Shown one piece after another: positions 1 to 11,396 of a stretch of DNA of 64,000 nucleotides (position 1 is its first letter; each line of letters opens with the position of its first letter). Position numbers and translations under genes: made by a program. This DNA is from CAIVVT01 sp963757265 (lineage in GTDB: Bacteria > Acidobacteriota > Terriglobia > Bryobacterales > Bryobacteraceae): assembly GCA_963757265.1 (NCBI GenBank), contig CAVWRA010000006.1:1984001-2048000 (forward strand), written 5' to 3'. The notes beneath the pieces were generated by a model. The model was given only the letters and a program-made list of their open reading frames with translations, made no database searches and had not been told where the DNA came from.

Positions 1-27
1 GCCGCGGCGGGGCCGTCGCGCGGCGCC

Positions 28-2733
<2,706 letters not shown>

Positions 2734-2823
2734 TCTTATCTACCTATTACTGATGCGGGCAATTCGCGGCCGGTCGCGCCGTTTGGCCGCCCGGCGGCTT
2801 CGATTGCCTCCCAGCACCGCCCT

Positions 2824-4845
2824 TCACGCGCTGCCGCCGCCGTCCTCGCCCGGCCCCGCGCTGAACGGCCTTGGCTCGCGCAGCGCCTTGAGCTTGTCGC
2901 GCCACTGCGCCGCCTTTTCGAACTCGAAGTTCTTGGCCGCCTCGCGCATCTTGCGCTCCAGCTCGTCCAGAAATGCGGCCCTCTCGTCGGGCGTCAGCTT
3001 CTGCAGCTCCGGCTCCCGCTCTTCGATCTCCGGCGTGACATAGTCGGCTTCCGTGATCGCGATCAGGTTCGAATCGATCGGCTTCACGATCGACTCCGGC
3101 GTGATGCCGTGCTCCTCGTTGTAGGCCACCTGCGCCCTCCGCCGCCGGTCGGTCTCGGCGATCGCCCGGCGCATCGAATCCGTCATCACATCTGCGTACA
3201 GAATCGCCCGCCCGTGGATATTCCGCGCCGCGCGGCCGATCGTCTGGATCAGCGAGCCCGTCGAGCGCAGGAAGCCCTCCTTGTCGGCATCCAGCACCGC
3301 CACCAGCGTGACCTCCGGCAGGTCCAGGCCCTCCCGCAGCAGGTTCACTCCGATCAGCACGTCGATCTCCCCCCGCCGCAGGTCGCGCAGGATCTTCACC
3401 CGATCCAGCGTCGAGACCTCCGAGTGCATGTAGCTGCACCGCACGCCCAGCTCGGCGTAGTACTCCTGCAGATCCTCCGACATGCGCTTGGTCAGCGTCG
3501 TGATCAGCACGCGCTCATTGCGCTCCACTCGCTTGCGGATCTCGCCCAGCAGGTCGTCCACCTGCCCGCGGATCGGCCGCACATCCACCGGCGGATCCAC
3601 CAGCCCCGTCGGCCGGATGATCTGCTCCACCACCGCGCCCGCCGTCTTGGTCATCTCGAACGGACCCGGCGTCGCCGACACGTAGATCGTCTGGTGCACG
3701 CGGTTCTCGAACTCCTCGAACGTCAGCGGCCGGTTGTCCAGCGCCGACGGCATCCGGAAGCCGTAGTTCACCAGCGTCTCTTTCCGGTTGCGGTCGCCGT
3801 GGTACATCCCGCCGATCTGCGGCACCGTCTGGTGCGATTCGTCGATGAACACAATCGCGTCCGACGGCAGGTAATCCAGCAGCGTCGGCGGCGGCTCGCC
3901 CGGCAGCCGTTGCGTAAAGTGCCGCGAGTAGTTCTCGATCCCGTGGCAATAGCCCACCGTGCGCATCATCTCCAGGTCGAAGCGCGTGCGCTGCCACACC
4001 CGCTGTGCTTCCACCGTCTTGCCCTGCCGCTCCAGTTCCTTGTGCCACCACTCGAGCTCGGCTGCGATCGACGCCATCGCCTGCTCTTTGGTGTCGTTGC
4101 TCATCACGTAGTGCGTCTTGGGGTAGATCGGCAGCCGCAGATAGGTCTGCCGCACCTGCCCGGTGAGCGGGTCGATCTGCGCCAGTGAGTCGATCTCGTC
4201 GCCCCACAGCTCGACCCGGTAGGCCCAGTCGTCGTAGGTCGGAAAGATCTCGATGACGTCGCCCCGCACGCGGAAGCTGCCCCGCCGGAAGTCGCCGTCG
4301 TTGCGGTCGTAGAGGATCTCCACCAGCCGCCCCGTGATCTGCTCGCGCCGCAGCTTCTGGCCCTTCTCGAGCATCAGCAGCATGCCGTAATAGGCCTCCG
4401 GCGAACCTAGGCCGTAGATGCACGAGACCGACGAGACGATCACGCAATCGCGCCGCTCAAACAGCGACCGTGTCGCCGACAGCCGCAGCTTGTCCAGCTC
4501 CTCGTTGATCGTCGCTTCCTTTTCGATGTACAGATCCGCGGCCGGGACGTAGGCCTCCGGCTGGTAGTAGTCGTAGTAGCTGACGAAGTACTCCACCGCG
4601 TTGTGCGGGAAGAAGTTCTTGAACTCCTGGTAGAGCTGCGCGGCCAGAATCTTGTTGTGCGCCATGATCAGCGCCGGCCGCTGCAGCGCCTCGATCACCT
4701 TGCCCATGGTGAACGTCTTGCCCGAGCCGGTGACGCCCAGCAGCACCTGGTGCTGTTCGCCCTCCATCACGCCGCGCACCAGTTGCTCGATGGCCTCACC
4801 CTGGTCCCCGCGCGGCTGGTAGTCGATGCCCAGGCGGAAGCTCAT
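2824..4845 (-). CDS. uvrB: Excinuclease ABC subunit UvrB
   Basis: Damage-verifying helicase-like subunit of nucleotide excision repair; it is loaded on DNA by UvrA and recruits UvrC. The 673 residues match the family length. Visible features are the Walker A motif GVTGSGKT (37-44), the beta-hairpin that inserts between DNA strands (SYYDYYQPEAYV, about 89-100), the helicase motifs of both RecA-like domains, and a C-terminal UVR motif (roughly 625-660) used for UvrC contact. The start ATG lies 34 bases downstream of the YihY-type gene, so the two may share a transcript. No LexA box was recognised upstream. Confidence 0.98.
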   Translation of the reverse strand: MSFRLGIDYQPRGDQGEAIEQLVRGVMEGEQHQVLLGVTGSGKTFTMGKVIEALQRPALIMAHNKILAAQLYQEFKNFFPHNAVEYFVSYYDYYQPEAYVPAADLYIEKEATINEELDKLRLSATRSLFERRDCVIVSSVSCIYGLGSPEAYYGMLLMLEKGQKLRREQITGRLVEILYDRNDGDFRRGSFRVRGDVIEIFPTYDDWAYRVELWGDEIDSLAQIDPLTGQVRQTYLRLPIYPKTHYVMSNDTKEQAMASIAAELEWWHKELERQGKTVEAQRVWQRTRFDLEMMRTVGYCHGIENYSRHFTQRLPGEPPPTLLDYLPSDAIVFIDESHQTVPQIGGMYHGDRNRKETLVNYGFRMPSALDNRPLTFEEFENRVHQTIYVSATPGPFEMTKTAGAVVEQIIRPTGLVDPPVDVRPIRGQVDDLLGEIRKRVERNERVLITTLTKRMSEDLQEYYAELGVRCSYMHSEVSTLDRVKILRDLRRGEIDVLIGVNLLREGLDLPEVTLVAVLDADKEGFLRSTGSLIQTIGRAARNIHGRAILYADVMTDSMRRAIAETDRRRRAQVAYNEEHGITPESIVKPIDSNLIAITEADYVTPEIEEREPELQKLTPDERAAFLDELERKMREAAKNFEFEKAAQWRDKLKALREPRPFSAGPGEDGGGSA

Positions 4846-4879
4846 GCTTCCAGTTTAGAAGGCGCGCCGGAGATCGTAC

Positions 4880-5764
4880 CTAACTCTTACCCGCGCCGCG
4901 ATCCAGCGCCGCGTTGAACTCGCATCCGATCATCGCCACCAGCGCCAGCAGGTACATCCACACCAGGAACGCGATCACCGCTCCGACCGAGCCGTACAGC
5001 ACGTTGTAGTTGCCGAAGTTGCGCACGTACCCGGCGAACGCCTGCGTCAGCGCCAACCACAGGATTGTGGCCAGGAACGCTCCCGGCAGCAGTTTGCGGC
5101 GGCCCTTGACGTCCGGTCCCAGCCAGTACAGCATCGCCGTCACCAGCCACACCGATGACAGCGCCACCGCGTAACGTACTACCTGCCCGATAATGCGGAT
5201 GCCCGGCCGGAGAATGTCATCCGCTCTCAGGACCCCCAGCGAGCGGAGCACGTTTCGTTCGACGCTGTCGCCGAGCAGGACCAGGGCCGTCGCTCCCACC
5301 GCCGGCAGCATACTCAAAAGCACCAGTACGATTTCGATCACGCGCTGGTGGACGGCGCCCCGCGTGTCGCGCTTCTCGTAAGTCGCCTGAAAGGCCTCGA
5401 TCAGGCTCGCCGTGACGCCCGAGGCCGCCCATAGTGAGAGCAGCACCGCCGCGACCCGCAGCGACTGCGGATGCTTGATGCGTTCGGTGAACCAGGATCT
5501 GAGAAGCTGTTCCACCTCCGGCGGCGAGACCGAATACAATATGCTCGCGACGCGCCGCGCCACCGCCGCCGCGTCGGCCTGGAACAGCGCGGCGGTCGTG
5601 ACCGCAAATACCGGGAAGAAGCTCAGCAGCGCCGAATACGAGGCGCCCTTGGCGTAACCCAGCGCGCCATGCCGGTAAATGCCCATCGGCACGCGCGCCA
5701 GCGCCCGCAACCAGGACGCCGGCTTCACGCGGCCGCTCGACTGAGGTATTGTGGAACGCGCCAC
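4880..5764 (-). CDS. YihY/BrkB-family inner-membrane protein (first of two)
   Basis: Polytopic inner-membrane protein of the YihY/UPF0761 family (once wrongly called RNase BN); its molecular role is unsettled. Family hallmarks are the GYAKGASYSALLSFFPV segment before the first helix, several further hydrophobic helices, and a C-terminal FLVWMYLLALVAMIG helix. The start is uncertain. GTG 5764 is used here; GTG 5728, TTG 5710 and ATG 5686 are in frame and none has a convincing ribosome-binding site. A longer reading would collide with the divergent esterase-like gene. It is followed closely by uvrB. A second, clearly different YihY paralogue lies at 20519-21484. Confidence 0.85.
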   Translation of the reverse strand: MARSTIPQSSGRVKPASWLRALARVPMGIYRHGALGYAKGASYSALLSFFPVFAVTTAALFQADAAAVARRVASILYSVSPPEVEQLLRSWFTERIKHPQSLRVAAVLLSLWAASGVTASLIEAFQATYEKRDTRGAVHQRVIEIVLVLLSMLPAVGATALVLLGDSVERNVLRSLGVLRADDILRPGIRIIGQVVRYAVALSSVWLVTAMLYWLGPDVKGRRKLLPGAFLATILWLALTQAFAGYVRNFGNYNVLYGSVGAVIAFLVWMYLLALVAMIGCEFNAALDRGAGKS

Positions 5765-5778
5765 CTTCTCTGTATTAT
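5749..5778 (+). promoter_or_regulatory. Possible promoter of the esterase-like gene, in a divergent region
   Basis: TTGTGG and TATTAT are separated by 18 bases and lie 87 bases before the ATG at 5865. The -10 hexamer is a 5/6 match to the sigma-70 consensus, while the -35 matches only in TTG. Read on the other strand the same bases give GATAAT, so the site could also serve the leftward YihY gene. Motif-based inference only. Confidence 0.35.
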
Positions 5779-5864
5779 CCGACCCGCGCCCGGCCTCGTC
5801 GAGCCAATCGGCGCCAATATGCGCGGGCGCTGCGGTAGCCTGTGAGGAACGGGAGATCCCTGAT

Positions 5865-7562
5865 ATGAAGCGCTTGGTGCTGGCAACTATGCTTACCTCC
5901 GCTCTGGCCCTGGCCACGGATTTCGTGGTGACATTTCCCCCGGCCCGCAGCCAACGCCCGCTCGACGGGCGGTTGCTGCTCCTGCTCTCCACCGACCCCT
6001 CGGCCGAGCCGCGCTTTCAGATCAACGACTCCTTCAATACGCAGCTGGTCTTCGGCCTCGACGTCGAGAACTGGAAGCCGGGGACGCTCATGAAGATCGG
6101 CGACAACGCCTTCGGCTACCCCATTCGGTCAATCTCGCAATTGACGCCCGGCGAGTACACCGTGCAGGCCCTGCTCAACCGCTACGAGACCTTCCACCTC
6201 GCCGACGGCCGCGTCGTCAAGCTCCCGCCCGACCGCGGCGAGGGCCAGCAATGGCAATCCAAGCCCGGCAACATCTACAGCCAACCCCTGAAGCTGCACG
6301 TCGGTCCGGGCGGCGCTCCGGTCACGCTCACGCTCGACCAGGAGATCCCCCCGATTGCCCCGCCCCAAGACACGAAATACGTCCGGCACCTGCGCATCCG
6401 CAGCGAGCGGCTGTCCAAATTCTACGGCACGGACATGTACCTGGGCGCGAACGTCCTGGTGCCCGAAGGCTTCGACCAGCATCCCGAGGCGCATTACCCG
6501 CTGATCGTCAATCACGGCCACTTTCCGCCCGACTTCGACGGCTTCCGCACCGAGCCGCCTGACCCGAACCTGAAGCCCGACTACAGCGAGCGCTTCCACC
6601 TCAGCGGCTACAACAAGATCGTCCAGCAGGAGGCCTACGACTTCTACAAGAAGTGGACCGGCCCCGGCTTCCCGCGCATGCTGATCGTCGAAATCCAGCA
6701 CGCCAACCCGTACTACGACGACAGCTACGCGGTGAATTCGGCCAACGTCGGCCCCTACGGCGACGCGATCATGTACGAACTGATCCCAGAGATCGAACGC
6801 CGCTTCCGCGGCCTCGGCCAGGGCTGGGCGCGTTTCACCTACGGCGGCTCGACCGGCGGCTGGGAGGCGCTGGCCGTCCAGCTCTACTATCCCGAAGAGT
6901 TCAACGGCGCCTTCTGCGCCTGCCCCGACCCGATCGATTTCCGCGCCTATACCGTCATCGATATCTACACAGACAAGAACGCCTATTTCGTCGCAGGCCC
7001 ACACATGCGCGTGCCGCGTCCGGCCATGCGCAACTACCTTGGCCAGATCAGCGCCACAGCGGAAAGCACCAACTACCTGGAGCTCGCCCTGGGCACGAAA
7101 ACGCGCTCCGGCGGGCAGTGGGACATCTGGGAGGCCGTCTTTTCACCCGCCGGCCCCGACGGCTACCCCATGCGGCTGTGGGACAAGCTTACGGGTGAGA
7201 TCGATCACACTGTCGCCGAAGCGTGGAAGAAGTACGACCTGCGCTATCAGCTCGAGACCAATTGGGCGACGCTCGGGCCGAAGGTGCGCGGCAAGCTGCA
7301 TATCTACGTCGGCGAGGCTGACACCTATTACCTCAACAATGCCGTCTATCTGATGGACGACTTCCTCAAACAGGCTTCGAATCCTCCCGCCGACGCCGAA
7401 GTGACCTACGGCGCCCGCGCCGAGCACTGCTGGAACGGCGATCCCACCCAACCCAACGCCATCAGCCGCCTGCGCTACAACACCATGTACGTGCCGAAGA
7501 TCGTCGCGCGCATGGAACAGACGGCCCCCGTTGGTGCGGATCTGAAGAGCTGGCGCTACTGA
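5865..7562 (+). CDS. Secreted alpha/beta-hydrolase (esterase-like) protein
   Basis: 565-residue exported protein. A short Sec signal peptide (MKRLVLATMLTSALALA) is followed by a beta-rich N-terminal region and a hydrolase domain of the esterase D/enterochelin-esterase type. The nucleophile elbow GGSTGGWEA places the likely catalytic Ser at about residue 329. The NHGHFPP segment near 216 probably contributes to the oxyanion side, and an acid/His pair is expected near the C-terminus (the EHCW segment). The ATG at 5865 was chosen because the signal peptide begins there and GGGAG lies just upstream; a longer in-frame reading lacks a signal. The substrate cannot be told. It stands alone, divergent from the YihY gene. 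Confidence 0.8.
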   Translation: MKRLVLATMLTSALALATDFVVTFPPARSQRPLDGRLLLLLSTDPSAEPRFQINDSFNTQLVFGLDVENWKPGTLMKIGDNAFGYPIRSISQLTPGEYTVQALLNRYETFHLADGRVVKLPPDRGEGQQWQSKPGNIYSQPLKLHVGPGGAPVTLTLDQEIPPIAPPQDTKYVRHLRIRSERLSKFYGTDMYLGANVLVPEGFDQHPEAHYPLIVNHGHFPPDFDGFRTEPPDPNLKPDYSERFHLSGYNKIVQQEAYDFYKKWTGPGFPRMLIVEIQHANPYYDDSYAVNSANVGPYGDAIMYELIPEIERRFRGLGQGWARFTYGGSTGGWEALAVQLYYPEEFNGAFCACPDPIDFRAYTVIDIYTDKNAYFVAGPHMRVPRPAMRNYLGQISATAESTNYLELALGTKTRSGGQWDIWEAVFSPAGPDGYPMRLWDKLTGEIDHTVAEAWKKYDLRYQLETNWATLGPKVRGKLHIYVGEADTYYLNNAVYLMDDFLKQASNPPADAEVTYGARAEHCWNGDPTQPNAISRLRYNTMYVPKIVARMEQTAPVGADLKSWRY

Positions 7563-7596
7563 TTCTTCTTCAGCGCACGGCAGCGTCTCCGCGCCG

Positions 7597-7720
7597 CGAC
7601 CGCCCTTGCGCGGGGACACCGAGGCCTGCCAACCTCTCAACCACGACCACTTCAGCCGATGCCGAGGGCGACACCCAAGCGGCCCTCCGTGGACGTTTGG
7701 GTGTGGCCCCGCGCACCGCA
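7597..7720. repeat. Dispersed intergenic repeat, module 1 (copy A)
   Basis: About 125 bases after the esterase-like gene align by eye with 60261-60387. Shared blocks include GGGGACACCGAGGCC, a CGACCAC..TCAGCC stretch, ATGCCGAGGG and CCCCGCGCACC in the same order and nearly the same spacing. The blocks carry complementary GGGGACAC and GTGT(G/C)CCC ends, so the module could fold on itself. No coding sense is evident in either copy. Confidence 0.75.
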
Positions 7721-7736
7721 TGCCTGAAGGAGACGC

Positions 7737-7780
7737 GTGTGTGACTGAGCCGCGACTAAAAGGAGCGGCTGTGTTGCGTC
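7737..7780. repeat. Dispersed intergenic repeat, module 2 (copy A)
   Basis: About 42 bases centred on GAGCCGCGACTAAAAGGAGCGG match 62739-62780 at roughly 37 of 42 positions. The core CCGC-(11 nt)-GCGG can form a small hairpin. The same GGAGCCGCG core occurs three times in the 60.2-60.5 kb copy. It directly follows module 1. Confidence 0.75.
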
Positions 7781-7833
7781 GTATCCGAGCCGCGTTCCTG
7801 CGGACGCGTTCGCTCATTCCGCTTCGCGAAAAT

Positions 7834-8601
7834 CTACCCCGCCGCCCCGCCGCGCTCCCTGCGCCGCTGCAGCATATACAACACCGCGAACCCCGCCGCT
7901 GGCAGCAGCACGGCGATAATCCCCAGCGTCACCGAGATCCAGTCGTGCGCGTTCGGATCGTCGTACTCCTCCTGTTCGACAATCCCCAGATGGCCCAGCA
8001 GCGCCCGCGCCTGCCGGCTGGCGTCGTCGAACCGTACATCTTCGCTGACCAGCTCCACGCTGAGCACGCCCCCGCGCGTCAGATACAGCCAGAACCGGCT
8101 GGCATCCTTTCGCCCGCCGGTTTCCTGCGTGTCCACGCTCCACTCCAGCCGGAACGTCTTGGCGTCGTACCACGGCTTGTCGCGCCAGCCCAGCAGGTCC
8201 AGCGTCTCGCGGCCCGCCTTGCGCCGCGCCTCGTTGGCCTCCCAGTTGCCGCGCTTCAGCGCCGCGACGATCTCCTCGACCGTGGGTTGCGCCTTGTTGA
8301 GGCCGAGGTTCTGATACGGCTCGAAGCTGAAAACCAGGAACCAGTCCAGGTTCGCCGGCGCAGCCACGGCCAGTTCGTCGCCCGCCGGCGGATTGCCCGT
8401 CGCTTCCAGGAACCGGTGCGTTTCGGCCCGGTCGGCCGAGACCATCCCTGGCGGCAGACTCAGCGCGCCCACCCCGGCCAGCGTCAGCGTCCGCGGCCCA
8501 AACTGCCAGTGAATCTCCGGGGCTGATGCGGGCGGAACGGCCGGCGCCGCACCCGCCGCTGCCAGCACGGCCAGCCACGCCAGCATGCGCCTCGGCCGCA
8601 C
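7834..8601 (-). CDS. DUF2167 family membrane protein
   Basis: 255-residue protein resembling the DUF2167 family: an N-terminal signal (RPRRMLAWLAVLAAAGAAP), a soluble periplasmic region containing the family-like segments LGWRDKPWYDA and RLEWSVD, and one C-terminal helix (about ISVTLGIIAVLLPAAGFAVLYML) followed by Arg-rich residues. The function of the family is unknown. GTG 8601 is preferred because GGGGTGA lies 7 bases upstream. That site overlaps the gatB stop, so translation may be coupled to gatB. ATG 8586 is the alternative. Confidence 0.8.
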   Translation of the reverse strand: MRPRRMLAWLAVLAAAGAAPAVPPASAPEIHWQFGPRTLTLAGVGALSLPPGMVSADRAETHRFLEATGNPPAGDELAVAAPANLDWFLVFSFEPYQNLGLNKAQPTVEEIVAALKRGNWEANEARRKAGRETLDLLGWRDKPWYDAKTFRLEWSVDTQETGGRKDASRFWLYLTRGGVLSVELVSEDVRFDDASRQARALLGHLGIVEQEEYDDPNAHDWISVTLGIIAVLLPAAGFAVLYMLQRRRERGGAAG

Positions 8602-8608
8602 GCCAAAC

Positions 8609-10087
8609 TCACCCCAGCTTGCGCTTGAGAATCTCATTCGCCGCCGGCGGGTCGGCCTGCCCGCGCGTGGCCTTCATCACCTGGCCGATGAAGAACGCCA
8701 TCACTGTCGTCTTTCCTCCGCGATACTGCTCCACCTGTTTCGGATTCGCGGCGATCACTCCGTCGATGATCTGTTCCAGCTCAGTCGTATCGGAAATCGC
8801 CTTCAGGCCCTCGCGCTCGACGATCACGCGTGCCGCCTCGCCCGTCTGATACATCTTTGCCAGGACATCCTTGGCCAGCTTGCCCGTCAACTCGCCCTTC
8901 GTCACCAACGCCACCAGTTCGCCCAGGTTCGCGGCACTGACCGGCGACTCCTCGATCTCCTTGTGATCGGCCTTCAGGAGCGCCGCCAGGTCGCCCGTGG
9001 TCCAATTCGCGGCCAGCTTCGGATCGCCCGACGCCTGCGCTGCTTGCTCATAGAAATCCGCCAGCGCTCGCGTTGCCGTCAGCACCTGCGCGTCGTATTC
9101 GCTCAGCCCGTGAACGTCGACGAACCGTTTGCGCCGCGCCGCCGGCAGCCCGGGCATCGCGTCGCGAATCCTCGCCAGCCACTCGCTCGAAATCTCCAGC
9201 GGCAGCAGGTCCGGCTCGGGGAAGTAGCGGTAGTCGTGCGCCTCCTCCTTGCTGCGCATCGCAAACGTCTCGCCCGCTTCCACGTTGTACAGCCGCGTCT
9301 CCTGCTTCACCCGCCCGCCCGACTCGATGAGCGCCACCTGGCGCCCGATTTCGAACTCCAGCGCCTGTTTGAGAAAGCGGAACGAATTGAGGTTCTTGAT
9401 CTCTGCCTTCGTGCCCAGCTTCTCGTGTCCCCGCGGCCGCACGCTGACGTTGGCGTCGCACCGCAGGTGCCCTTTCTCCATGTCGCAGGTCGAAACTCCG
9501 ACGTACTGCAGCACCTGTTTCATCTCGATCAGGTATTGGAACGCCTCCTCCGGGCTGTGCATCTCCGGCTCGGAGACGATCTCGATCAGCGGCGTCCCGG
9601 TGCGGTTCAGATCGATGTAGGTGTATTCGTCGCTGTCCTTCATCCCGTCGTGAATGCTCTTCCCGGCGTCATCCTCCATGTGTACCCGCGTGATGCCGAT
9701 GCGCCGGCTTTGGCCCTCGGCCTCGACTTCCAGCCATCCGTGTCGGGCGAGCGGCCGGTCGTACTGTGAAATCTGGTAGCCCTTCGGCAGGTCCGGGTAG
9801 AAGTAATTCTTGCGCGCGAAGATCGATTTCTCGGGAATCCTGCAATTCAGCGCCAGCCCCGCCTGGATCGCCAGTTCCACCGCATGCATGTTCAGCACCG
9901 GCAGCGCCCCGGGCAGCCCCAGGCACACCGGGCACACGTTCGTGTTCGGCGCCGCTCCGAACCCCGTCGGACAAGTGCAGAAGATCTTCGTCCGCGTCGC
10001 CAGTTGGCAATGCACCTCCAGCCCGATCACCGGCTCGTAGCGGGCGATCATCTCGGCACTGGCGGGTCCCGGTGCAATAGTGGACAT
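8609..10087 (-). CDS. gatB: Asp-tRNA(Asn)/Glu-tRNA(Gln) amidotransferase subunit B
   Basis: Tail-binding subunit of the GatCAB amidotransferase, which converts misacylated Glu-tRNA(Gln) and/or Asp-tRNA(Asn) to the correct amide form. The 492 residues have the signature YEPVIGLEVHCQL at the N-terminus, the CTCPTGFGAAPNTNVCPVC zinc-type cysteine region, and a C-terminal YqeY-like domain ending NEILKRKLG. gatA and gatC are not in the window, so the complex is encoded at split loci here. The DUF2167 gene follows within 7 bases. Confidence 0.97.
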   Translation of the reverse strand: MSTIAPGPASAEMIARYEPVIGLEVHCQLATRTKIFCTCPTGFGAAPNTNVCPVCLGLPGALPVLNMHAVELAIQAGLALNCRIPEKSIFARKNYFYPDLPKGYQISQYDRPLARHGWLEVEAEGQSRRIGITRVHMEDDAGKSIHDGMKDSDEYTYIDLNRTGTPLIEIVSEPEMHSPEEAFQYLIEMKQVLQYVGVSTCDMEKGHLRCDANVSVRPRGHEKLGTKAEIKNLNSFRFLKQALEFEIGRQVALIESGGRVKQETRLYNVEAGETFAMRSKEEAHDYRYFPEPDLLPLEISSEWLARIRDAMPGLPAARRKRFVDVHGLSEYDAQVLTATRALADFYEQAAQASGDPKLAANWTTGDLAALLKADHKEIEESPVSAANLGELVALVTKGELTGKLAKDVLAKMYQTGEAARVIVEREGLKAISDTTELEQIIDGVIAANPKQVEQYRGGKTTVMAFFIGQVMKATRGQADPPAANEILKRKLG

Positions 10088-10205
10088 ATTCTATTCATTG
10101 TAGGTCCTCGCCGCCGCGCAGCCCGCGCCGAGGCGGTCCAACGTCGGGCACGGCGCCTGGTCGGCGTGCGGCTTCGGCCCTCGCTTGCCGTGTGAAAATG
10201 AACCC

Positions 10206-10604
10206 ATGCCCACGCGAACCGGCGCCCGGAGTCCGGCCGCTACGTTCCAAAGCTTCGTCGATGCAATCAACGCCCACGATGCCGAGGCGCTGGCGGCGCT
10301 CATGGCACCGGACCACCTGTTTGTCGATTCGGTGGGCCATCGCGTGCAGGGCGCTGCCGCCATGCAAGCCGGCTGGCGCGGCTATTTCGCGATGTGCCCG
10401 GACTATTGGATTCACGTCCGCGAGTGCGTCGCGGCGCGCGGAATCGAATTGGCTGTGGGCGAGGCGGGCGGAACCATCGACGGCGTTGCGTGGCGCACAC
10501 CGGCCGCCTGGGAGGCGGTGATTCGCGGTGGCCTGGTGCTGGAGTGGCGGGTCTTCGCGGACAACAAGCCGGTTTACGAAATCCTGGCGCGTCGGAAACC
10601 CTAG
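10206..10604 (+). CDS. SnoaL-like / NTF2-fold protein
   Basis: 132-residue small alpha+beta protein. The N-terminal helix FQSFVDAINAHDAEALAALM is typical of the SnoaL-like NTF2 superfamily, which includes polyketide cyclases, ketosteroid-isomerase-like proteins and many uncharacterised members. The central strand AMQAGWRGYFAMCPDYWI and terminal strands (VLEWRVFADNKPVYEIL) fit the cone-shaped fold. ATG 10206 fits the start of the first helix. No catalytic assignment is possible. It is divergent from gatB, with 118 bases between the starts. Confidence 0.75.
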   Translation: MPTRTGARSPAATFQSFVDAINAHDAEALAALMAPDHLFVDSVGHRVQGAAAMQAGWRGYFAMCPDYWIHVRECVAARGIELAVGEAGGTIDGVAWRTPAAWEAVIRGGLVLEWRVFADNKPVYEILARRKP

Positions 10605-10678
10605 CCACAAACATACGCGCTGCGGGTGATGGCGCGTCGCACGCGCGCCTCGATGCCGCCCCACTAGAATGGTCCTTC

Positions 10679-11206
10679 ATGCCCGCTGAGAGCTCCAATC
10701 CGCCGCACCGCGCGGCGTTTCTCGACCGCGACGGCGTCCTCAACCGCAAGCAACCGGAAGGCGAATACATCACCTCGCCCGCTGAATTCGAGATCCTTCC
10801 CGGCGCCATCCCCGGCCTCGCGCTCCTGGCCGCCCACGGCTTCCGCTTGATCGTAGTCTCCAATCAACGCGCCGTCGCCCTGGGTAAGCTGACCCGGGAG
10901 CAACTGGCGTCCATCCACGCCAAAATGGAGCGCCTTCTCGCCGCCGCCGGACTGTTCCTCGACGCCTTCTACTTCTGCCCCCACGACCGCGGCCAGTGCG
11001 ACTGCCGCAAGCCGGCCCCCGGCCTCCTGCTCCAGGCCTTCCGCGATTTCCCCGCTCTGGTCCCCCGCGATTGCGTCCTGTTCGGCGACTCCCCCTCCGA
11101 CCTCGAAGCCGCCCGCCGCGCCGGCGTCCCGGCCGTCCAAATGCCCGTCAACGGCTCGCTCGAAGGCGCCGCCCGCGCCTGGCTCGCCCACGAGCAACTG
11201 CGCTGA
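10679..11206 (+). CDS. HAD-superfamily IIIA phosphatase, GmhB/HisB-N-like
   Basis: 175-residue phosphatase. FLDRDGVLN (14-22) holds the nucleophile Asp16 and acid/base Asp18. VSNQRA supplies the motif II region, KPAPG the motif III lysine, and FGDSPSDLEAA the metal-binding acids. The CPHDRGQCDCRKP cysteine cluster is the zinc site typical of GmhB (D-glycero-D-manno-heptose-1,7-bisphosphate 7-phosphatase) and the HisB N-domain. A role in heptose or histidinol phosphate metabolism follows from family knowledge only; no LPS genes are adjacent. Confidence 0.85.
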   Translation: MPAESSNPPHRAAFLDRDGVLNRKQPEGEYITSPAEFEILPGAIPGLALLAAHGFRLIVVSNQRAVALGKLTREQLASIHAKMERLLAAAGLFLDAFYFCPHDRGQCDCRKPAPGLLLQAFRDFPALVPRDCVLFGDSPSDLEAARRAGVPAVQMPVNGSLEGAARAWLAHEQLR

Positions 11207-11396
11207 GGCCCGCCTTAGCCCCGCCCCGGACGCCTTGCGGGCCCGCTATCCGTGCAGCAGAACGTTCAGCACCGGGCTGTGGATCTTCAATCCTCCGTCG
11301 TCTTCGATGAATCCGAGAGTTCACTCGATACGGTGAATGCACGCTGTCTGGGCGTTGTTTTCCCAGCTCTGGCGACACGCTGCGGGGATTCCGCGC

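Noticed and set aside
11207..11396. A short leftward frame ending in LKIHSPVLNVLLHG after comEC
   Set aside because: Only about 23 codons are open before an upstream stop and no start or ribosome-binding site is seen; it may be a gene remnant, but this is too weak to call.
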